A DNA stretch of 34,487 nucleotides, from NCBI GenBank assembly GCA_022825885.1, contig JAJDVY010000007.1, forward strand, positions 1 to 34,487, given 5' to 3'. The stretch comes from Nitrospirales bacterium (GTDB taxonomy: Bacteria; Nitrospirota; Nitrospiria; Nitrospirales; UBA8639). The notes beneath the pieces are model-generated. The model was not told where the DNA came from, did no database searches, and worked only from the letters and a program-made list of their open reading frames with translations. Of the stretch, positions 25,319 through 32,484 are shown piece after piece (the first letter of the stretch is position 1; each line of letters starts with the position of its first letter). A program made the translations under genes and the position numbers.

Positions 25319-25327
25319 TCAACGCTT
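25284..25327. terminator. Tandem hairpins at the end of the diguanylate cyclase gene
   Basis: Two adjoining inverted repeats are TGTTGA (25284-25289)/TCAACA (25299-25304) and AAGCGTTG (25304-25311)/CAACGCTT (25320-25327). The second spans the stop codon of the cyclase gene on the minus strand. A-rich loops give A-runs and not T-runs after the stems in the cyclase direction, so classical termination is uncertain. An mRNA 3'-end structure is the other possibility. Confidence 0.35.
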
Positions 25328-26404
25328 TGAACCACGTCCCTTCTCCAACGTGAGCCGTTCAAGCACCTGCGCGTTCATTTCTTCAGACCAGAATTGGTGG
25401 CACTGTCCGCCCTTGTCCTTTGCGCAATACATCGCCCGGTCGGCATGCGCAAGCAACACCTCGGGATCGGCGGCATCGGAAGGATACAACGCAATACCCA
25501 CGCTCGCCGTGACCGGGATAGTCCGATTTCCCACGGTGGCGGGTTGGGCGATGGCATCCAGGATCTTGTGCGCGACCTGCCCGGCATCCTGCCCCCGAGC
25601 CAAATCAGACAGCACCATGGCAAACTCATCGCCGCTGAGCCGAGCGATGGTATCCGTACTCCGTACGCAACGCACCAAGCGGTCAGCCATGATTTTCAGC
25701 AACGCGTCCCCGGTTTCATGGCCCAGGGAGTCATTGATCGACTTAAATTGATCCAGGTCAACGAAAAGAACCCCGACTCCCCGTCCATAACGCTTGGCCC
25801 GGGCCACTGCCTGCTTGAGGCGGTCGGCGAACAGAACCCGGTTGGGTAAACCGGTCAGGGGGTCGTGGTGGGTCAAGTGAAATATCCGCGCTGCCGTCTC
25901 TTTGCGAACCGCGGACAAAGACAAGGTGATCGAGACGTGCCTGGCAAGGACTTCAATCCATTGAATCGTGAACGGATCGAACGTGTCCCGATGTGTACCA
26001 TAGAGAGCCAGGACACCGATCTCCAGATCTCGCGTACGGAGAGGAACGACAAGTTGCGCCGGGTAGCGTCTCCCTCCCGCGAGACGAGACGCCTCGTCAG
26101 TCCGGCCACACGCTGCTTGCTGATGAAGCGTCTTCTGCGTTTTCATGACGGAGTCCATGTCATGCCGTTCCTCGTCGGTCAAACGAGCCGAATCCGCGTC
26201 CAAATCATGATCACCGGTCCGTGCATACACTGAGACATCTCCATCAGTCTCTCGTATTGCCACCCACGCCAGGGGATAAGAAAAACGGCGAGTCAGTTGA
26301 TCGCACAGACGCAGGACGCATTGTGAAAAAGAAGCCCCTTCCAGAACCTGTTCGCCCAGGTCCTGAAGCAGCGAGAGAAGTTCTTCCGGGATTAACGTCT
26401 TCAT
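25319..26404 (-). CDS. GAF-GGDEF diguanylate cyclase
   Basis: 361 aa. Residues 1-165 resemble a GAF sensor domain (SYPLAWVAIRE, PAQLVVPLRTRDLEIGVLALYG). The cyclase domain starts at HHDPLTGLPNRVLF (about 179). It has the magnesium residue in FVDLDQFKSIND, the product-inhibition site RxxD at 248-251 (RSTD), and the active-site loop SGDEF at 257-261, a known active variant of GGDEF. It makes cyclic di-GMP from two GTP in the cytosol, and the signal sensed by the GAF domain is unknown. It begins 9 nt after the nucleotidyltransferase stop, so it should share the amgK-murU transcript. Confidence 0.92.
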   Translation of the reverse strand: MKTLIPEELLSLLQDLGEQVLEGASFSQCVLRLCDQLTRRFSYPLAWVAIRETDGDVSVYARTGDHDLDADSARLTDEERHDMDSVMKTQKTLHQQAACGRTDEASRLAGGRRYPAQLVVPLRTRDLEIGVLALYGTHRDTFDPFTIQWIEVLARHVSITLSLSAVRKETAARIFHLTHHDPLTGLPNRVLFADRLKQAVARAKRYGRGVGVLFVDLDQFKSINDSLGHETGDALLKIMADRLVRCVRSTDTIARLSGDEFAMVLSDLARGQDAGQVAHKILDAIAQPATVGNRTIPVTASVGIALYPSDAADPEVLLAHADRAMYCAKDKGGQCHQFWSEEMNAQVLERLTLEKGRGSKR

Positions 26405-26413
26405 CTCCGGTTC

Positions 26414-27148
26414 TCATTCGGGAACGTTGATGATGCCCGCCTTCACGTCGTGTTGGGCCTGAGCGTAACGTTCCGGTGTCCCGACATCAGACCAGTATCC
26501 GGAAAACACGTACCCGGAGACCGTGGCTCCCCGTTGCAGCCACCACACGTAGGCATCGATAATAGACGAAACACTCCCTTGGGGAACGTGGCGCAGCATA
26601 AACGGATCGATCACGTGAATGCCGGCAAACATACGCCGGCACGGGGTCACGCCCTCCCGCTGAGCCGCATAGCCTTTCCCTTGGATACGTAAAACCCGGT
26701 CATCTTCGTCCGTCTCGATCACGCCCCAACGATCGACGTCGGGATCATCACGGAGCGCCATGGTGGCAAGCGCCTTTTTTCTCTGGTGACACGTCACCAG
26801 TTCGGACAAATCGAGATCCGCGATCGTATCCCCATTCAGCACGAGAAACGGTTCATCCCCAAAAAACGCTTCGACTTGTTTGATGCCGCCACCCGTTCCC
26901 AGCAACACCGGTTCCTCCGAATACGATAGGCGCATGCGCCATTGGGCGCCATCCCCCAACGCTTCTCTGATCTGCTTGCCGAGATAGTGCAGATTGATTA
27001 TCACGTTTTCGACACCATGGCGACGCAGCAACAGGAGATTCCATACCAGAAGCGGATGGGGTCCCAAGGGCAAAAGCGGTTTCGGAACGGACTCCGTCAA
27101 CGGACGGAGCCGGATGCCGAGCCCCGCCGCCAGGACCATGGCTTTCAT
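26414..27148 (-). CDS. murU: Sugar-1-phosphate nucleotidyltransferase, MurU-like
   Basis: 244 aa. The ATG at 27148 has GAGG 8 nt upstream and matches the family N-terminus MKAMVLAAGLGIRLRPLT. This is the nucleotide-binding loop of sugar nucleotidyltransferases, followed by KPLLPL. A second metal/nucleotide region has VLNGDTIADLDL, and the C-terminus has YWSDVGTPERYAQA. It is short like MurU, which converts N-acetylmuramic acid 1-phosphate and UTP to UDP-MurNAc. The kinase AmgK that makes this substrate is coded directly upstream, 10 nt away. Without that neighbour it could only be called a mannose/glucose-1-phosphate nucleotidyltransferase. Confidence 0.85.
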   Translation of the reverse strand: MKAMVLAAGLGIRLRPLTESVPKPLLPLGPHPLLVWNLLLLRRHGVENVIINLHYLGKQIREALGDGAQWRMRLSYSEEPVLLGTGGGIKQVEAFFGDEPFLVLNGDTIADLDLSELVTCHQRKKALATMALRDDPDVDRWGVIETDEDDRVLRIQGKGYAAQREGVTPCRRMFAGIHVIDPFMLRHVPQGSVSSIIDAYVWWLQRGATVSGYVFSGYWSDVGTPERYAQAQHDVKAGIINVPE

Positions 27149-27158
27149 GGGATTGTCC

Positions 27159-28274
27159 TCACTGCCATTCGGGAACGTAGGGCATGAGGTGCAGGCGCAA
27201 CGGTTCCAGTTCGGGATATTTTTCCAGGTTCCGTCGCACGTAGCCCAAGGTCCGGGGAATATCCGCCAAAAATTTGGGATTCCCCTTGACCCGATCAATA
27301 TACACGAATCGGCCGGCAGCTTTCAGATTACGTTGAATGCTCGTAAAATCAAAGAGCCGCCGAAACGCCGTACGATCCGTCAACAAGAAAAGCTCCTGCC
27401 TGTCCGCATCAAGCTCCGCGCACATCCCGGCCATGTACCGCTCAATCATCTCGTCAACAAAATCTTCATCCAACGCCACGTAGGAATCCCGGAGAAGCGA
27501 GGCCAGATCGTAGGTCGCAGGTCCCAGCAAGGCGTCCTGAAAATCGATGACCCCAAGTCGTTCACCATCCACCATCAAATTCCGTGAGTGATAATCACGA
27601 TGCGTAAACACCCGGGGTTGCCCGGCAAGCCATCCGGCGATGAAGGAAAATCCGTCGCGAATCACCCGCTCGTCATCCGCACGTATCGGCTTCTTGTCGC
27701 GCCTGGCCCAAATACCGTATTCCAAAAAATGCTCGAACTCCCACGTCAACAACGGAGCATCGAACGAGCGGGAGAAGGCCTGACAGTCATCGTCGCCGCA
27801 TGCCGTCAGTCGAAGATGGATCCGCACCAACGTATCAATGGCCAATGGATAGTATTTCCGGACGGCCGATTCCCCGTCCCTGCCGCATACATGAAACAGG
27901 GTCAGGTCGCCGAAATCCTCGAGATACAGGAGCCCGGCGGCTTCATCATAGAAATGCAGCGTAGGGACCGGGACCCCGGACCGGGCCAAGGGTCGCAGGA
28001 TATTGAGAAACGGCAGTTCCCTGATATCCGCGGCTGTTTCGCTCACGGCTTCTTCCGAGACCTTGAAGCCCTCGGGGTCCGCCAACTGCATGAGGATCAG
28101 CGAAGAGATGGGGGCATTGGTTAACTCGAGCCGGTAATACCGCCGGTTTGACGCGTCGCCGCACAACGGCACGCTACGAATTAACTCAGCCCGAAAGGGC
28201 AGCCGGGTTCGTAGCGTCGTCTCCAACAACACCGGGTCCGGTCGAGGAGATGAAGAAACAGCTTCAGATTCCAT
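27159..28274 (-). CDS. amgK: Aminosugar kinase, AmgK-like (APH family)
   Basis: 371 aa from the ATG at 28274; a TTG three codons upstream overlaps the predicted -10 box and is excluded. The phosphotransferase fold has a catalytic loop FTHRDYHSRNLM with HRD at 225-227 and Asn232, and a metal-binding VIDFQDALLGPATYDL with Asp244. AmgK phosphorylates the anomeric hydroxyl of MurNAc and GlcNAc, feeding MurU in cell-wall sugar recycling that bypasses de novo synthesis. An aminoglycoside-resistance role is unlikely given the MurU neighbour. No Shine-Dalgarno is present, and the mRNA is predicted to begin about 2 nt before the ATG. Confidence 0.88.
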   Translation of the reverse strand: MESEAVSSSPRPDPVLLETTLRTRLPFRAELIRSVPLCGDASNRRYYRLELTNAPISSLILMQLADPEGFKVSEEAVSETAADIRELPFLNILRPLARSGVPVPTLHFYDEAAGLLYLEDFGDLTLFHVCGRDGESAVRKYYPLAIDTLVRIHLRLTACGDDDCQAFSRSFDAPLLTWEFEHFLEYGIWARRDKKPIRADDERVIRDGFSFIAGWLAGQPRVFTHRDYHSRNLMVDGERLGVIDFQDALLGPATYDLASLLRDSYVALDEDFVDEMIERYMAGMCAELDADRQELFLLTDRTAFRRLFDFTSIQRNLKAAGRFVYIDRVKGNPKFLADIPRTLGYVRRNLEKYPELEPLRLHLMPYVPEWQ

Positions 28275-28282
28275 ACCGGTCA

Positions 28283-28311
28283 ATTATAAAATGTCTCATC
28301 GGCCCTGTCAC
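28283..28311 (-). promoter_or_regulatory. Promoter of the amgK-murU-cyclase operon, leaderless geometry
   Basis: Minus strand GTGACA (28311-28306, 5/6), then 17 nt, then a perfect TATAAT (28288-28283). The -10 box ends 8 nt before the amgK ATG, so transcription should begin at about 28276. Confidence 0.7.
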
Positions 28312-28451
28312 TTTGCAAAACCGGGATAGCCAAAGGTAAGCTATACTTCCGCAGAGGCCAAGTTGAACCGTTCGTGATGAACCATTGACTCCTCATACGA
28401 TGAACCGCACTCCCAGAAGAGTATCTTGACGAGAAAAGGAAGGGATTACGC

Positions 28452-29351
28452 ATGGAAATCGGATTTATCGGACTCGGCAAAATGGGTATGAATATGGTGA
28501 CGCGGCTCCGCCGGGACGAACACCGGGTGCTGGTCTTCGACCGGGCGCAGGACATGGTCACACAGGCGGAAGGAATCGGAGCGGTCGGGTCTTCTTCCCT
28601 GCAGGACCTCGTCTCGAAACTGGCCAAACCGCGCGCTATCTGGGTGATGGTCCCTTCGGGTGCACCGACGGAAGATACCGTTCAGGCCCTGGCGGGGCTG
28701 TTGGACCCCGACGACGTGATCATCGATGGAGGGAACACCAATTTCCACGACGACGTCCGGAGGGCTGCGGAATTGAGCACCAAGGAGATTCATTATATCG
28801 ACGCCGGAACCAGCGGCGGCATTTGGGGACTCCAGATCGGCTACTGCCTGATGATTGGCGGCGAAGCAACAGTCGTGCGCCGGCTTGAGCCGGTGTTCAC
28901 CACGTTGGCTCCGCAAGACGGATGGGCTCACGTGGGTGGTCACGGGGCAGGACATTACGTCAAAATGGTCCATAACGGCATTGAATACAGCATCATGCAA
29001 GGCTATGCCGAAGGATTCGAGTTGATGTCGAAAAGCGATTACCGCCTTGATTTACCCAAAATTGCCGACCTGTGGATGCATGGGAGCGTCGTGCGTTCAT
29101 GGCTGTTGGAACTCGGGGCCGCGGCACTCAAAGACGATCCCACGCTTGCCGGATTAAAAGGATACGTTCAGGATTCGGGCGAAGGCCGATGGATGCTGAT
29201 GGAGGCGATGGATAAGGACGTGCCGGTCCCCACCCTGTCCGCTGCGCTCTTCACCCGTTTCCGGTCCAGGCAAGAAGAATCGTTTTCGGAGAAAATGCTG
29301 GCAGCTCTCCGCCAGGCATTCGGCGGGCATAAGGTCAAAACGTCGACGTGA
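28452..29351 (+). CDS. gnd: 6-phosphogluconate dehydrogenase, decarboxylating, short (GndA/YqeC) type
   Basis: 299 aa, with GAAGGG 7 nt before the ATG. The NAD(P)-binding FIGLGKMGMNM is at 5-15. Substrate residues lie in DGGNTNFHDD and DAGTSGGIWG, and the catalytic Lys171 is in GHYVKMVHNGIEY. It oxidises 6-phosphogluconate to ribulose 5-phosphate and carbon dioxide. The length (about 300, not 470) marks the short type. Asp30-Arg31 at the end of the second strand (VLVFDRA) suggests NAD preference, though this needs assay. It is followed after 10 nt by zwf, and the two form an operon for the oxidative pentose-phosphate entry. Confidence 0.95.
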   Translation: MEIGFIGLGKMGMNMVTRLRRDEHRVLVFDRAQDMVTQAEGIGAVGSSSLQDLVSKLAKPRAIWVMVPSGAPTEDTVQALAGLLDPDDVIIDGGNTNFHDDVRRAAELSTKEIHYIDAGTSGGIWGLQIGYCLMIGGEATVVRRLEPVFTTLAPQDGWAHVGGHGAGHYVKMVHNGIEYSIMQGYAEGFELMSKSDYRLDLPKIADLWMHGSVVRSWLLELGAAALKDDPTLAGLKGYVQDSGEGRWMLMEAMDKDVPVPTLSAALFTRFRSRQEESFSEKMLAALRQAFGGHKVKTST

Positions 29352-29361
29352 ACAGAATACG

Positions 29362-30909
29362 ATGACGCAGACCGCACAACCGGAACAGTCCTTGCCGATT
29401 CGATCCGGATCCGGTGGAGGAATCGAACCTTGTACCCTTGTCATTTTTGGGGGATCCGGGGATCTCACCAAGCGTAAACTCCTGCCGGCCCTTTACAATC
29501 TGAAGCTGGATGGATCGCTGCCCGCCAATTACGCCGTCATCGGAATCGGACGCAAAGCCTGGACTGACGACGAGTTCAGGAGCATGGCGCGCGGCGGCAT
29601 CGAACAGTTCTCCCGGCAGTCTCTTCAACGGGACACATGGGCGGACTTTGCCCAACGCCTGCACTATTTCTCCGGAGCCAGCGAAGACCTCACGATGTAT
29701 GAACGGCTCCGAGGACGCATCGAAGAAATCGAGGTCCAATTCAATTTGCCGGGCAGCCGCATCTTCTATCTCGCCATTCCGCCCACCTCCTTCGGCCCCT
29801 CATGTGAAGGGTTGCGACACGCCGGGTTGATCTATCCGGCCGACCGGACTGATCGCGTCTCACGGGTCATTGTTGAAAAGCCCATTGGTCATGATCTCGA
29901 GTCGGCAAAATCCATCAATATGACGATCGGCGACGTATTCGATGAATCGCAAATCTACCGCATCGATCATTACCTCGGGAAAGAAACCGTTCAGAATATC
30001 ATGGTGCTCCGGTTCGCCAACAGCATTTTCGAACCGATCTGGAATCATAAATATATCGACCACGTCCAATTGACCGTGAGTGAGGAGGAAGGCTTGGGCA
30101 CCCGAGCCAGCTATTACGAACACGCCGGAGCACTCCGGGACATGGTGCAGAATCACATCCTCCAGCTCCTCTGCCTGATTGCCATGGAACCGCCTTACTC
30201 ATTGGACCCGGACGTCATTCGGAATGCCCGCATGGAGGTTCTGCGTTCCCTCCGCCCCATCCGCGGAACGGACGTGGAGCGCGCCACCGTTCGCGCGCAA
30301 TACACCACGGGAAGCATCAAAGGCCGGGAGGCTCCCGGGTACCGGCAGGAGGCCGGCGTCCGGCCGGGTTCGACAACGGAAACGTACGTGGCGCTTCGGT
30401 GTCACGTCGAAAATTGGCGGTGGTCGGGTGTTCCCTTTTATCTGCGAACCGGGAAAGCCATGCCGCGTCGCGCTTCGGAAATCGCCGTTCAATTCAAAGA
30501 CATTCCGGAAATTCTCTTCAATACCTCGCCTCAAACGCGCCAAGCTCCCAACGTCCTGACGTTTCGCATTCAACCCCAGGAAGGTCTGGCGTTGAGGATT
30601 ATGGCCAAAAATCCCGGAAGCCGGGCAACAACCCATCCCGTGGACATGAACTTCAATTACGACGATGCCTTTGCCGCACCCTCGCCTGAAGCGTATGAAC
30701 GGTTGCTGTTGGACGTGATGGCCGGAGACTCCTCGCTGTTCATGCGGCGCGACGCCGTAGAAGCCTCATGGGCCTGGATTACTGACATCCTGGATGGCTG
30801 GAACGCCCAAGACCAACGCTGGTTGCCCGAATATCCCGCAGGCACGTGGGGCCCCATCGAAGCCGACAAGCTCATCGCCACCGACGGCCAACAGTGGCGG
30901 TTGGTGTAA
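29362..30909 (+). CDS. zwf: Glucose-6-phosphate 1-dehydrogenase
   Basis: 515 aa, full family length. Nucleotide loop GGSGDLTKRKL is at 30-40, EKPIGHD at 172-178, and the substrate/catalytic motif RIDHYLGKE is at 200-208. It converts glucose 6-phosphate to 6-phosphogluconolactone with reduction of NADP (or NAD). No separate lactonase gene (pgl) is seen between it and gnd, so that step is either coded elsewhere or spontaneous. The gene begins 10 nt after the gnd stop. The residues before about 22 are extra relative to the first strand of the fold and look flexible. Confidence 0.97.
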   Translation: MTQTAQPEQSLPIRSGSGGGIEPCTLVIFGGSGDLTKRKLLPALYNLKLDGSLPANYAVIGIGRKAWTDDEFRSMARGGIEQFSRQSLQRDTWADFAQRLHYFSGASEDLTMYERLRGRIEEIEVQFNLPGSRIFYLAIPPTSFGPSCEGLRHAGLIYPADRTDRVSRVIVEKPIGHDLESAKSINMTIGDVFDESQIYRIDHYLGKETVQNIMVLRFANSIFEPIWNHKYIDHVQLTVSEEEGLGTRASYYEHAGALRDMVQNHILQLLCLIAMEPPYSLDPDVIRNARMEVLRSLRPIRGTDVERATVRAQYTTGSIKGREAPGYRQEAGVRPGSTTETYVALRCHVENWRWSGVPFYLRTGKAMPRRASEIAVQFKDIPEILFNTSPQTRQAPNVLTFRIQPQEGLALRIMAKNPGSRATTHPVDMNFNYDDAFAAPSPEAYERLLLDVMAGDSSLFMRRDAVEASWAWITDILDGWNAQDQRWLPEYPAGTWGPIEADKLIATDGQQWRLV

Positions 30910-30988
30910 CGGCCGGTTCCAATTTATCGATCTGAGAATCCAATGATACTTGTTTCCCTCTCCGAGGGCTAACCCGACAAGAACAACC

Positions 30989-31963
30989 ATGAGCCTTTCA
31001 TCGCTTATCAAAAATGACAAATCCCTGAGAAATAAAATCGGTGATGATTTTCAATTGTCAGTATTACGACAAAGGATCGAAAAAACCCGTCCATTATTGG
31101 CATCCCCCAATACGACTAACCACCAGTTAGTTGGGACGGCCTTTGACTATCTTCTGCGATTTTATTTGGAGAGACTCAATGAACTCCCATATCACTCCGA
31201 AAATCAATGGGTTGCAGAAAAAGCAAGAAATATACTGTTTGAATCTTGTGAGAGCACTCAAATTGAAAGATTTGAATGCTTAGAACAAGAATCCATAGAG
31301 ATCCATCAATGCTCACAACGTGAATCGATGATAGCATACGCTTTATCAATTCATTATCCTGATTCAGTTCTTCTGTCAGCCTATGAGCATAGCCTTAAAA
31401 TAATCGAGAAGGTTAAATGTCTACGAAAAGAATTTACCGAAACTGGTCGGTTATCCCGAGAATTTATTAGACAAACATTGTGCATGGCTTATATTGATCC
31501 TGTCCTTCGATCTGGACGCGGGGTTGAATGCATAGGTACAGATGCGGATAAACTGGACATTGAAGATATCGAAAAACAATTTTTTCTCATTGATGATAAG
31601 TTGTTTAAATCCAAAAACAGATGTTTATTAAATCCTATATTTGGTAAAGGCTCTCAACTTGTAGGTGGTGCGGATGCCGATTTGATAATCGATGATAAGT
31701 TAATCGATGTCAAAACAACCAAGAAACTTGAATTACCTCTCAGCGATTTTTGTCAAATCATCGGTTATCTATTACTCCATAGAATCGGTGGAACTTCCTC
31801 ATGTAGCGGAGAATTCAAAATCGAGCAATTAGGCATTTATTATTCAAGATATGGCTACCTGTTTTTATTTAACGTCAAGGATTTGATCAGTGAAAATTCA
31901 TTAAATGAATTCACCAAATGGTTTGAAAATTATGTGCGTAAGGAAAAAAGAGAAACTATCTGA
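30989..31963 (+). CDS. PD-(D/E)XK (RecB-like) nuclease-domain protein in an AT-rich gene
   Basis: 324 aa from the ATG at 30989; the TTG at 30950 is unsupported. Residues 220-264 read GGADADLIID, then KLIDVKTTK and QIIGYLLLH. This gives the full RecB-like nuclease set: Asp231, Asp240-Val-Lys242 (the D/E-x-K pair), and Gln256-x3-Tyr260. An N-terminal LVGTAFDYLLRFYLERL helix is a recognisable element from memory in uncharacterised proteins of this sort. It has no helicase or methylase partner here. Base composition is far more AT-rich than the flanking sugar genes, so it was probably acquired horizontally. A role in DNA defence or repair is possible, but no function is shown. There is only a weak ribosome-binding site. 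Confidence 0.6.
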   Translation: MSLSSLIKNDKSLRNKIGDDFQLSVLRQRIEKTRPLLASPNTTNHQLVGTAFDYLLRFYLERLNELPYHSENQWVAEKARNILFESCESTQIERFECLEQESIEIHQCSQRESMIAYALSIHYPDSVLLSAYEHSLKIIEKVKCLRKEFTETGRLSREFIRQTLCMAYIDPVLRSGRGVECIGTDADKLDIEDIEKQFFLIDDKLFKSKNRCLLNPIFGKGSQLVGGADADLIIDDKLIDVKTTKKLELPLSDFCQIIGYLLLHRIGGTSSCSGEFKIEQLGIYYSRYGYLFLFNVKDLISENSLNEFTKWFENYVRKEKRETI

Positions 31964-32067
31964 CAATGTACGAGTTCAGACATATATGGGAATGTCTGCC
32001 ATCACGCATCACCGCTGGCGAGGGAGCTCTGACTAAGTTGGAAGTTGAAGAAAATGGCAGGCACAGC

Positions 32068-32084
32068 AAAACGCCAAGCGTTTT
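32068..32084 (+). terminator. Possible weak terminator after the nuclease gene
   Basis: AAAACGC (32068-32074) and GCGTTTT (32078-32084) form a 7-bp stem with loop CAA, ending in a T-rich arm and followed by ATCTT. It lies 105 nt after the nuclease stop and before the small membrane protein. Confidence 0.35.
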
Positions 32085-32125
32085 ATCTTGAAGCCCGTGC
32101 CGGCAAGTGATAGGGTGACGGCATC

Positions 32126-32416
32126 ATGACTTTTGACGCTTTAAAATCCGTTGAGGAGTTACAGGAAGCCGGCATTCCGGAGCCACACGCCAAAGCCCAA
32201 GTCCGGCTCCTTCAAGAGGTCATTGAATCCGACCTCGCCACGAAACGGGACTTGGAAGAGCTTAGAAAATCCATGGCACACGACTTGAACGAACTAAGGC
32301 AAGCCACGAAACTCGACCTGAAAGAGCTTGAACTTCGCTTGACCATTAAACTTGGTTCGATCGTGGTAGTAGTGATCGGACTGCTGGTGGCTCTTTCAAG
32401 ACTCAAAATCCTTTAG
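32126..32416 (+). CDS. Small coiled-coil membrane protein (DUF1640-like)
   Basis: 96 aa. The first 30 residues (FDALKSVEELQEAGIPEPHAKAQ) form a helix pair typical of these small proteins. A charged coiled coil follows (about 38-72, SDLATKRDLEELRKSMAHD and similar heptads). The last 20 residues are one hydrophobic helix (IVVVVIGLLVALSRL). Such proteins are common in bacteria, often in several copies near mobile or repeat-rich DNA, and their function is unknown. Predicted topology is a membrane-anchored coiled coil facing the cytosol. It is convergent with pgi. Confidence 0.7.
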   Translation: MTFDALKSVEELQEAGIPEPHAKAQVRLLQEVIESDLATKRDLEELRKSMAHDLNELRQATKLDLKELELRLTIKLGSIVVVVIGLLVALSRLKIL

Positions 32417-32484
32417 GTTCCCTTGTTCGTCAAGTCTATGGTCCAGACTTACCCTCAGGCACTCTGCCTCCCCTGATTCCCTCT

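Noticed and set aside
28313-28347. Plus-strand promoter for gnd (TTGCAA with TATACT)
   Set aside because: The spacer is 23 nt, too long for a normal sigma70 promoter.
31966-32091. Small plus-strand frame of 41 codons right after the nuclease gene
   Set aside because: No recognisable domain and no clear ribosome-binding site; it ends inside a hairpin. Probably chance.
32054-32110. 18-codon frame (MAGTAKRQAFYLEARAGK) before the small membrane protein
   Set aside because: Too short to support, and it overlaps the possible terminator.
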